Assembly (NCBI GenBank): GCA_021778935.1
Contig: JAJYBQ010000012.1
Coordinates: 1 to 21,867 of the forward strand
DNA from: Pseudomonadota bacterium
GTDB lineage: Bacteria; Pseudomonadota; Gammaproteobacteria; Burkholderiales; Burkholderiaceae
Length of the DNA: 21,867 bases
Direction: 5' to 3'
A program made the translations under genes and the position numbers. The notes beneath the pieces are model-generated. The model searched no databases. It worked only from the letters and a program-made list of their open reading frames with translations, and was not told the origin of the DNA. Positions 7,901 through 14,466 of this stretch are shown here, piece after piece; the first letter of the stretch is position 1; each line of letters starts with the position of its first letter.

Positions 7901-10900
7901 AGGAGCATCGGCTGTTCACGGTACACCGCGAAGCTTCCGCTATTACCCAGTGCCGTGCTGAAGTTTGAGGTCGACTGCGTGCTGTCGTACCGGAAGTTTC
8001 CCGAACCGGCTCCGATCAGCGCCGTCACCCCCGTGCTGCCCGCGACACTGCCGGTGTACAGTACCGCCCGGCCGCCGGCACCCGTGGTCACGCTCGGGCT
8101 GCCAGTAAGCACGATGTCCCCCCCGGTGGAACTGCCCGCGGCCGTAGCGTTGCCCGCGTCGAGGACGATGGCGGCGGAAGAAGTGCTGGTCGTGGCGACG
8201 TTCTGCGCCAGGGTCAGATTGCCAGCGCTGGTCTCGACGTCCAGGGTCCCGGAGGCTGATATCCCATTGAGTCCTCCGACAGAACCCACCGTCAGCGTGC
8301 CGGCGTCGCGCAGCGACAGCGACGCGACATTGGCGGCCAGGGTACCGATGTTGTCGCCCCCATTGTCCAGCGTCACCGCCGAGGAGGAAGCGTCGAGAGC
8401 CAGCCCCGAAGAGTTCAGCGCCCCGGTCTGCGTCACCGTGCCGTTGCCCGTGACGTTGACCGTCAGCGCGTAGTTCGGAATGACCACGCTGCCCAACACC
8501 GCATTGGCACCGGTAACGAGTGTCGTGGCGTTGTCGAAATTGTAATTGTCCAGGGTAACCGTGCCCGTCGTGCTCGAGCCGAACACGAAACTTCTGAAGC
8601 CGGTCTTGAACAGCCCGCTGCTGCCGAACATGTTCGTCGGGTCGATCCACAACGTGCCCGCCGCCGGTGCGCTGGTCTGCACCGCCAGCGCCATGCCCGT
8701 CGTTCGGGGCGCGATGGTGAGCGTGCCCGTGCTCTGCACCGCACTGCCGGTGAAAGTGCCGCTGCCAAACACATGATCGGCGCTGAAGCCGTCCGCGGTG
8801 ATCGAGATATTGCTGCTCGAGGATGTCACCGGCGAAGCGATGCCGAATCCCTGCGGCAGCGAGGGCACGAATCCCACCGTGCCGTTGATGTCGACCGCGC
8901 TGTACTGCGAGTTCGGCCCCGCGGTGCCGGCCAACGTGATCGCGCCGCTGGCCGCCAGCACATAGGTGTTCGGTTCCATGTGGACGCCCGCGGCGCTGAG
9001 CGCGGTGCTTCCGCCCTTGCCATCCAGTGAAATGCCGCCACCCGCCCCCGTGGCCGCAATCACGAGGCCGGAGGTATTGCCGCCCCAAAGAAAGGTGCCC
9101 CAATTGTTATTGGTGGAGCCGATCGCTCCGCTGGCGTCGCCGAACAGCGTAATGGCGGTCGTGTTGGTTGCGGAGGACAGGATCTGCGTATATCCATTGT
9201 TACTGGTTTCGATCGCGTTGCTGGACTGGCCCGCAGCATTGCCGACCGCCACCCCTTGCAGATCAATAGTCCCGGCGCCGGCGTTGATCACGCTGCTGCC
9301 GTACATGCGGATGCCGTCGTTGTTGCCACCGGCGCCATCCGACGTGGTATAGCTCGGATTGGACGTGGCGCTCTGCCCTCGAACCACGATGTTGCCTCCG
9401 CCCGACAGCAGGGTCACGGTGTCCAGGGTGACACCGTTGCCGTTGGTGCTGCTGTCCCCGGTGGCGTACCCGGTGGCTGGGTTGCTTCCGCCCGACAAGG
9501 TGATGTTGCCGCCGTTGGTCGTGATGCCGGCCCCCGCCCCGGCCGAGGTGCCCTGCAGCCAGACATAGCCGGCCCCGGAATCGCTGGCGTTGCTGTCATA
9601 GGTGACGTTGCCACCCTGACTGCTGACGCTGGTCGACGCGGCCTGCACGATCGAGCCGGTGGCTTGCACCAGGATCGGCGAGCCCGCCGCGGTGCTGGTC
9701 AGATCAGTGTTGAGGTCGACCGTACCGCCGTAGATGCTGATCGGCCCGGCCACTACCTGCGGGGTGCTCACCGTCACGACTGCGGCATTTCCTGGCGCGC
9801 CGATGGTCAGGCCTCCGAGGCTGGCGACGTTGTCGATGGTCAGGCCGCCGATCGAGCCACCGCCGACGAGATTGCTCCCCGACGCACTGCCGCTCCACGT
9901 GAAGGGGTTGCTGAAGGAACTCCCGGGCGTCGGGGTGATGGCCAGGCTGGCCGAGTTGCCCGAAGGCGCCAGGGTCACGATGGAAAATGCCGTCGTGTTA
10001 CCCGCGATGGTCAGGCCGCCGCTGACATCCAGATTGGTATTGTCGATGCTGACCGCTTCGCCATAACTCGCGATGGAGACCGAACCCAGGCCCTGGGTGC
10101 CGGTGATGTCGACGGCGCCTGCCGTGGTGTTGGTCGAACGCAGCGTAACCGCGCTGCCGCTGCCGCTGTAGCTGCCGTTGTTGCCGTCGATCTCGACGCC
10201 ATTGCGATAGCCCCCGGTGGTGCTCGCAAGATCATTCGCCACCCCGGTGATCGAAATCGTGCCACTGCCGGCATCGATGGTCGAGCCGTTGACGATCTGG
10301 ACACCGGCCAGGCTCCAGTTGCTGTTCGTATTATTGGTCGCGTAGCCTGAGCCGCGCAGCGTGATGTTGCCGCCCGCCGATACCAATTGGTTGTTGCCAA
10401 GCAACCCGATACCGTCCCAGGTGGCGCCGCCACTGCGGCCCTGGGCATAGTCAGTGCTCAGATTGCTGCCGCCGCCCAGCGTGATCGAGCCACCATGGCT
10501 CAGGATCGACGCGCCAGAGTTGAAGTAGATCGATCCGCCGGTGTTTGCGGAGTTGGACTGCAGCACGACGTTGAGCGCCTTGGTATTGCCATTCTGCGTG
10601 GCATCGATGCTGACGTTGCTGTTCAGCAGGATGTCGCTCTGGGCCTGCAGGGTCAGCGTGGCGTTGCCCGCCATCGCGCCGGTGACGATGCTGCTGGCGA
10701 CCGTGATGTCGGCGCTCGACGTGCCGCCGGCACCGCCGGTGGTGATGGTCACGTTACTGCCGGCATTGAGTGCCGCTACGATCGTCGACGGGTCAATGCT
10801 GCTGGCGGCGCTTGGCGCGTAGGGGTTCGTCGCGTATCCGGTACTGGTGCCCGATTGAATTGTCACGTTGTAAGGATCGAGCAGCCAGGTTCCTGCCAAA

Positions 10901-11958
10901 CCCTGCGGAGCCGCGGTCGTGATCCGGGCGTTTGCGGCGACGTCGACTTTGGCGGCACTGGTTTCGATGTTGCCGCCGTTTCCGCCATTGGGGGCGCTGG
11001 CATCGATCGTCCCCCCAACACGCACCGTGCCCGACTGCATATCCCCCAGAAGACGGATCGTCCCCGCATGGTTTTCGACGGTCTGCGCTTCGATGATGCC
11101 GGTGTCGTTCACGGCCGTGCCGAGAAGCTTCCCGGCGGCCTGCGTGGTGAGCAATACCTGCCCGCCGTCGGCCCGAATCAAACCGCCGTTTTGCGCCAAG
11201 GCGTTCAGCGCCCCCTGGTCGATCGCGACGCTCAGCAGCCCGTCCCCGGCAACATCCAGCGTCACGGCGCTGCCCGCCGCCAGATCCACAGTTCCCAGCC
11301 TTGCCGAAATCACTCCCTGATTCGATACGCTCGCCCCCAGGAGCGCAACGTAGCCGCCATCGGCCGCGGTGATCGACCCTTGATTCTGCACACCGGCTGC
11401 GCCCGTTCCGCGAAAGCGGTACTTGCCGGCCACGAAGTCGGCGTCGGAAATCCCCAGAGTCGAGGCCACCAGCCCGCCCACGTTGACCGACGCCCCCTTG
11501 CCGAACAAGATCCCATTCGGATTGATCAGGAACACTTTGCCATTGGCGTTCAGGCTCCCCAGAATGCTCGACGGATCCGAACCTTGCACGCGATTGAGGA
11601 TCACCGAAGTCGCATTGGGCTGAACGAAGGTCACCGCCTCGTTGGCACCGATATTGAAGCTCTGCCAGTTGATCGCTGCGTTCTGGGTCGACTGCGTGAT
11701 CGTCATGGCATTGCCTGATCCGGCAATGCTGGCAGCCCCCACCGATACCGACCCGCCCGCAGGAAGCGCCCAGGTATTTGCCCCCAATGCCAGCAGAACG
11801 GATGCCGCCAGTGCATTGGCCGCAAATCCCGCGCCCCCCGGAATGACGCCGCAACCGCGCTCGGACGACGTCCGCCTGCCCCGACTGGACGCCAATTCCG
11901 AAGCCGCAACAAAATTTCCAGCAATCTCGTTCCACAGCGAGCGGTGGATTTTGTTCAT
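4915..11958 (-). CDS. Giant two-partner-secretion exoprotein (TpsA, filamentous haemagglutinin-like adhesin)
   Basis: The 2347-residue protein is predicted to be exported by Sec, threaded through the outer membrane by TpsB and folded as a surface beta-helix fibre. The start at 11958 gives the extended signal region MNKIHRSLWNEIAGNFVAAS, a hydrophobic core and cleavage near NTWA (about 64). The TPS domain (about 65-320) has the NPNGI motif at 146-150 followed by LFGKGASVNVGGLVASTL, then WLLDPYNVTI at 358-367. A long Gly/Ser/Thr/Asn-rich repeat region follows. Residues about 1350-1876 carry MBG and YDG domains (SMTYGAALP, SMTYGGSLP; KVYDATT, KVYDGTT). Next come SGNWFDPANWAGG and two PATR-type repeats (about 1995-2132). 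There is no VENN motif or recognisable toxin tip, so CdiA-type contact-dependent inhibition is unlikely. It ends LPSLPAGAL. Adhesion or biofilm function is inferred from the family. Confidence 0.9.
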   Translation of the reverse strand: MNKIHRSLWNEIAGNFVAASELASSRGRRTSSERGCGVIPGGAGFAANALAASVLLALGANTWALPAGGSVSVGAASIAGSGNAMTITQSTQNAAINWQSFNIGANEAVTFVQPNATSVILNRVQGSDPSSILGSLNANGKVFLINPNGILFGKGASVNVGGLVASTLGISDADFVAGKYRFRGTGAAGVQNQGSITAADGGYVALLGASVSNQGVISARLGTVDLAAGSAVTLDVAGDGLLSVAIDQGALNALAQNGGLIRADGGQVLLTTQAAGKLLGTAVNDTGIIEAQTVENHAGTIRLLGDMQSGTVRVGGTIDASAPNGGNGGNIETSAAKVDVAANARITTAAPQGLAGTWLLDPYNVTIQSGTSTGYATNPYAPSAASSIDPSTIVAALNAGSNVTITTGGAGGTSSADITVASSIVTGAMAGNATLTLQAQSDILLNSNVSIDATQNGNTKALNVVLQSNSANTGGSIYFNSGASILSHGGSITLGGGSNLSTDYAQGRSGGATWDGIGLLGNNQLVSAGGNITLRGSGYATNNTNSNWSLAGVQIVNGSTIDAGSGTISITGVANDLASTTGGYRNGVEIDGNNGSYSGSGSAVTLRSTNTTAGAVDITGTQGLGSVSIASYGEAVSIDNTNLDVSGGLTIAGNTTAFSIVTLAPSGNSASLAITPTPGSSFSNPFTWSGSASGSNLVGGGSIGGLTIDNVASLGGLTIGAPGNAAVVTVSTPQVVAGPISIYGGTVDLNTDLTSTAAGSPILVQATGSIVQAASTSVSSQGGNVTYDSNASDSGAGYVWLQGTSAGAGAGITTNGGNITLSGGSNPATGYATGDSSTNGNGVTLDTVTLLSGGGNIVVRGQSATSNPSYTTSDGAGGNNDGIRMYGSSVINAGAGTIDLQGVAVGNAAGQSSNAIETSNNGYTQILSSATNTTAITLFGDASGAIGSTNNNWGTFLWGGNTSGLVIAATGAGGGISLDGKGGSTALSAAGVHMEPNTYVLAASGAITLAGTAGPNSQYSAVDINGTVGFVPSLPQGFGIASPVTSSSSNISITADGFSADHVFGSGTFTGSAVQSTGTLTIAPRTTGMALAVQTSAPAAGTLWIDPTNMFGSSGLFKTGFRSFVFGSSTTGTVTLDNYNFDNATTLVTGANAVLGSVVIPNYALTVNVTGNGTVTQTGALNSSGLALDASSSAVTLDNGGDNIGTLAANVASLSLRDAGTLTVGSVGGLNGISASGTLDVETSAGNLTLAQNVATTSTSSAAIVLDAGNATAAGSSTGGDIVLTGSPSVTTGAGGRAVLYTGSVAGSTGVTALIGAGSGNFRYDSTQSTSNFSTALGNSGSFAVYREQPMLLVTPGARSMTYGAALPTFSGTYSGYVNGDTSAGVVGGAATWSVSGARSTSGNPVAGTHDVAYVSGLTSSLGYGFTDNAVSSGELNVGQLALTGAQIAVGSSTYGSPVVAGTVTFGNSISGDKVTATASIDNPVNSASGHLDAGSYTQSVGTILGGADSGNYTFAGYTTPTANYVVNPLALTVSGETAANKVYDATTIASLSGGTLPGVLSGDNVTLVQVGSFDTPNVGNAVTVTAADTITGASAGNYVLSQPTALSANITPAPLMETANTTSMTYGGSLPLLTGSLTGFVNGQTQSSATSGTLTFGTTASSSSPAGSYAITGSGVTPDGNYTIVQAGTNGTALTVNKAPLTITASGQTTTYGTALALGTSAYTDTGLVNRDAISVVTLTQGGNTVVPGTQSAGIYTGLSNGIVASATGTGLSNYTISYVPGTLTIDPKTLTVSGETAQNKVYDGTTTATLTGGTLVGVLSSDAANVNFAQAGTFASQNVGTNMAVTAGDGISGPAAGNYRLTQPTGLAATITQLSSVTWTGGSSGNWFDPANWAGGAVPDLSNVANVTIPSGVTVTFNGNAVVAPAQGGPVSLASLGTAGNLSMVAGTLNVAGNMQLGALTQTGGTITNDGTLTVTTMTQRGGTLGGSGGIQDNGNLTFDLPGNATIGKAISGSGGVTQSGPGTLTMTADNTYSGTTTIDSGTLQVGNGGASGNLGMGAVTDNGNLAIDRSNGATLAQAISGTGGLTQSGPGTTTLTADNTYSGTTTIDAGTLQVGNGGTSGNLGTGAVTDKGNLTVASLAQTGGKIVGSGNLTVTQSFSQTAPGMIAMGGDISITQVIGNLSFSNISGRNIDLVANAGAVTMGTLNATGNLTVNAAGNINQQAGTVIGVDQSSTMDSTGGMVTVVPLGNAFTGTLDWISPVQSRQSSAIGAAVNQSAVVPNAGNLIQPTIFSANVISHSQAVQQSASQSVALPTGVAPVAPLSGIDLTVVEGGVRLPSLPAGAL
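5561..5974 (-). repeat. Two tandem 207-bp repeats inside tpsA encoding PATR (autotransporter-associated beta strand) units
   Basis: Positions 5561-5767 and 5768-5974 align with an exact 207-base (69-codon) period. The most conserved stretch encodes TADNTYSGTTTID followed by GTLQVGNGG in both copies. The flanks of each unit (AISG-GG-TQSGPGT) differ mildly, so the duplication is partly diverged but still in frame. Such repeats can expand or contract by recombination and change fibre length. Confidence 0.85.
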
Positions 11959-12016
11959 GGCCCTGGTCCTGTTTTTCTCTGGCGGCGAGCCGCCACTACC
12001 AACCATCACGCCCCCA

Positions 12017-12036
12017 CCCCACATAAGAATGTGGGG
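12017..12036 (-). promoter_or_regulatory. Perfect 8-bp hairpin between tpsB and tpsA
   Basis: CCCCACAT at 12017-12024 pairs perfectly with ATGTGGGG at 12029-12036 around a four-base loop. It lies in the 86-base gap after the tpsB stop and before tpsA. There is no T-tract, so it is more likely an mRNA-processing, stability or partial-attenuation element than a full terminator. It could set the ratio of transporter to adhesin; that role is inferred. Confidence 0.45.
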
Positions 12037-12044
12037 CAGGAAAA

Positions 12045-13697
12045 TCAGAAATAGCGCACCGCCTGGATCCAGAACTGGCTCGAACCGGACGGAATCGAGG
12101 TCGCAAGCGCGGCGCCCAGGGTGTGCGCGTAGTACGTCTTCACGAGAAACCGGTTCTCGCTAGCGATCCAGTTCACCCCAAACCCGAACCCGGAGAGCTT
12201 GCGCACGTTCAGCCCCGCCGCCCAGGGCGTCTTGTCGAGCTTCATCAGCCCCGTGTCCACAAACGCCACCAACTGCTTCTGACCCGGAATCGCGTTCCAC
12301 GAAACCAGCTTGTGCGCCTCAAGATTGAGCACATAGCCCTCGTCGCCGAACGCCTCGCCCTCCGGATAGGCCCGCACTCCATCGGCGCCGCCCAACTCCA
12401 TCTTCTCGGAGATGTCGAGATTTTTGGAGGCCACCTGCCCGTGCAGGGCCCCGTAGAACGACATCGTGTCGGTCACCATCTGCTCGCGCGACGTCGATAG
12501 CGAAAACTTCTCATACTGCCCCGCAGAACGCGCCGTGCTCGCGTCCTGCGTGAGCGCCGCCGCGTTCTGAATGTCGATCCGCCCATCGGTGAAGGTGAAC
12601 GAATAGGTGTCGGCACCACCAGGGTCGCGATGATCCCCATTGACGTTGGCCATCCAGACCCCGGCATGCCGGTCCGACACCGACGCGGTGGCGTTCACCA
12701 GATCCTCGAACTGCTTGTCGTCGTAATCGAGTTGCGCGTACAAATTGTTCGCCCGCCCGCGAAGAATCGGGTAGCTCCCATAAATGCTCTTGATCTTCGC
12801 CGTTCCGTTGGCGTTCAGGCCGGCAAACGCGTTGCCGAGCAGGTATCCCATGTCGGCAAGCGCCACCCCCATCTTGGCCGCGCCGATCTGCGTCTGGTAG
12901 GCCACGCGCCCGTAGTCCTCGCCGGTGGAATGCAGGACGTTGCCAGACAGCGCATCGCCATGCCCGGTCGGATCGTTGAGCGTAAAGTTCATCCCCACCC
13001 GGTTCGACCCCGTGTACGGGTTGCCCTCGTTGTCGCCGTAGAAACTCCCCGACACTTTGGGCCCGGGCGTGACCTTCACGATCAGGTTCGAGGCACCGAC
13101 CGAAGCGCCCGGCACCAGGGTCGAACGCACGTCCACCCCCGGAACATCCGAGAGCAGCAACAAGCCCCGTTCCAGCGGGGCGGCCTGCACCGCTTCTCCG
13201 CTTCGCACCGTGCCCAGCAATTGCTTCGCCAGACGGCCGGAGAGATTCGTCTGGTTGTGGATCGAAACCTGCCCATACCGCCCTTCGATCACGTGGATCG
13301 TGACCGTGGCATTGCGGATCTCCTGCGCCGGAACGTAGGCGCGCGCGACGAAATACCCGTGCTTGCGATAAAAGGCCGTGATCCGTTCCGCCATCTTGCG
13401 CAGATCGGAAAGCGTGAATGTCCCCGGCGCAAACCCGGAAACCGCAATCAGCCGGTCATCGGGATATGCCTGCGCGCCAGTGATGCGCAGATGTTTGACG
13501 ACAATCAATGTGCGATCCGTCACCGCGCCCGACGACACGCCGCCGCGCTCGATCCGGATCTCCGGAACCGGCTTCGCCGGCGCAGGAATCTGCGGCATCG
13601 CCTGAAGAATGTTCCCGCCGCCGGGCGGCTCCGCCGCAAACGCCGTGCCGCAAATCGCGGCAACGCACGCGAACGCAAGGACTTTCCCGCCCATCAT
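12045..13697 (-). CDS. Two-partner-secretion outer-membrane transporter (TpsB, ShlB/FhaC/HecB family)
   Basis: TpsB proteins are Omp85-superfamily 16-strand barrels that recognise the TPS domain of their partner and pass it through the outer membrane. The 550-residue protein begins with a signal peptide (MMGGKVLAFACVAAICGTAF, cleavage near residue 22). A proline-rich linker follows, then POTRA domains from about residue 65 (VVKHLRITGAQAYPDDRLIA, AFYRKHGYFVARAYVPAQEI, IHVIEGRYGQVSI) to about 225. The barrel contains the conserved L6-loop-like motif LGGADGVRAYPEGEAFGDEG and ends in an aromatic residue (FWIQAVRYF), as outer-membrane barrels do for BAM recognition. Size is typical. It lies 86 bases upstream of tpsA on the same strand, so they form an operon. 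Two adjacent ATGs (13697, 13694) are equally possible starts; only a G-rich stretch serves as ribosome site. Confidence 0.92.
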   Translation of the reverse strand: MMGGKVLAFACVAAICGTAFAAEPPGGGNILQAMPQIPAPAKPVPEIRIERGGVSSGAVTDRTLIVVKHLRITGAQAYPDDRLIAVSGFAPGTFTLSDLRKMAERITAFYRKHGYFVARAYVPAQEIRNATVTIHVIEGRYGQVSIHNQTNLSGRLAKQLLGTVRSGEAVQAAPLERGLLLLSDVPGVDVRSTLVPGASVGASNLIVKVTPGPKVSGSFYGDNEGNPYTGSNRVGMNFTLNDPTGHGDALSGNVLHSTGEDYGRVAYQTQIGAAKMGVALADMGYLLGNAFAGLNANGTAKIKSIYGSYPILRGRANNLYAQLDYDDKQFEDLVNATASVSDRHAGVWMANVNGDHRDPGGADTYSFTFTDGRIDIQNAAALTQDASTARSAGQYEKFSLSTSREQMVTDTMSFYGALHGQVASKNLDISEKMELGGADGVRAYPEGEAFGDEGYVLNLEAHKLVSWNAIPGQKQLVAFVDTGLMKLDKTPWAAGLNVRKLSGFGFGVNWIASENRFLVKTYYAHTLGAALATSIPSGSSQFWIQAVRYF

Positions 13698-13861
13698 GGA
13701 ACCCCCATTTTTTCTTGTTGGCTTGACGCGTGGCTGGGCTGCACCACCGGGGACAAAAAACCCTGCTCCCGTCAGCCTCCATTCTGGGAGCCCTGCGCGA
13801 CGGCAACGGGCTCAATAGCGCCCGATTTTCAAGCGATTTCGACAGAACACGGCAACCGTCG
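13698..13861. other. Upstream region of the TPS operon
   Basis: These bases lie between the tpsB start and the putative IS66 terminal sequence and must contain the tpsB promoter unless transcription enters from the transposon remnant. I see no convincing -35/-10 pair on the minus strand. No gene is supported. Confidence 0.35.
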
Positions 13862-14237
13862 GTAAGCGATCGAGGAACCCCACCGCTATGCCGGGGTAAC
13901 GGAGCATGGTAGAGGCGGAATCAGGGTTTCGACGAAGCGACCCGCCAGGGCAAGAGCGCGTCGTAGTCGTCGGCGGTCTTGGCGGCGGGCAGGAGCACGA
14001 GGATTTCTTGCGGCCAATCGCGAAGGGGCGCAACGCGTTCTCACAGAAGTGGTTGTCCAGGCCGACGTCGCCGCGATCAAGGAAGCGGATGAGTTTTGAC
14101 CATTGCCCGGCCAGGTAAAACAGCGCCTTGCCCGGTTCGGAACCCGACACAACCGAGTGCTGGTGTGCGAGCAGCATCGACTCGATCTTCTCGATCTTCT
14201 CGATGACCACGCTGCTTTGCTGTCGCCCCCGGATCAA
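13862..14237 (-). mobile_element. Decayed right end of an IS66-family insertion sequence
   Basis: The segment holds the C-terminal part of an IS66 transposase on the minus strand. About 55 bases past its stop, a sequence ends in ...CGATCGCTTAC on the minus strand, equivalent to GTAAGCG at 13862 on the plus strand. IS66-family ends are known to begin with GTAA, so this is a plausible terminal inverted repeat. No matching left end (CGCTTAC on the plus strand) is seen up to 14466, and the accessory genes tnpA and tnpB and most of tnpC are absent. The element is therefore immobile debris. The exact outer limit on the 14237 side is uncertain. Confidence 0.65.
13921..14165 (-). pseudogene. IS66-family transposase (TnpC) C-terminal fragment, internally deleted and frameshifted
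   Basis: On the minus strand, 14007-14132 encodes GKALFYLAGQWSKLIRFLDR followed by GDVGLDNHFCENALRPFAIGRK. This is the conserved block of IS66 transposases, including the Glu of the catalytic triad in CENALRPF. The expected next 35-40 residues (the NWLFSDTPAGA-type region) are missing. After about 23 bases, a different frame resumes as AKTADDYDALLPWRVASSKP and a TGA at 13921-13923, which is the family's usual C-terminus. So a deletion of about 100 bases plus a frame change destroyed the gene. Upstream similarity begins near LLAHQHSVVSGSEP (about 14165) and fades beyond; the N-terminal catalytic region is gone. Not functional. Confidence 0.8.
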
Positions 14238-14466
14238 AATTCAGTCGGCGCAGACCGTCCATCTCGAATCATCGGAAGTTGCCCGGCGCTGCGGCCGGAC
14301 GCCCGAAGTCGCCGAGAGCGAGTGGCACCACGACGGAAGTCGTGCTGCCCGGCACGCCGGAACGGATTTCCTGGCTGCGGGGCCCGTTTTGCGCGGATAA
14401 TTTCCCTCGTCCGGCATGCGGCCACTCCCGCGGATCCGGAACGGGTCTTTGCGGTCGGGCTGACGG
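14238..14466. other. Gap upstream of the Sel1/AAA+ gene
   Basis: The stretch contains copy B of the 37-base repeat and then about 165 bases without a supported gene. A GATAAT at 14396-14401 resembles a -10 box for the downstream gene, but no -35 hexamer at proper spacing is visible. No ribosome site of good quality is found just before 14467. Confidence 0.35.
14265..14301 (+). repeat. 37-base direct repeat, copy B (right border of the TPS block)
   Basis: This copy matches 4597-4633 at 35 of 37 positions, in the same orientation, differing at 14288 and 14295. It lies just outside the IS66 remnant and about 165 bases before the Sel1/AAA+ gene. The bases flanking it are unrelated to those flanking copy A. 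Confidence 0.75.

Noticed and set aside
4915..11958. Possible CdiA-type contact-dependent inhibition toxin
   Set aside because: There is no VENN-like motif, no variable toxin tip and no small immunity gene downstream; the protein ends in low-complexity adhesin-like sequence.
14181..14204. Short tandem CTCGATCTT repeats
   Set aside because: Fewer than three full units without spacer structure; not a CRISPR array and probably chance within the decayed transposase.
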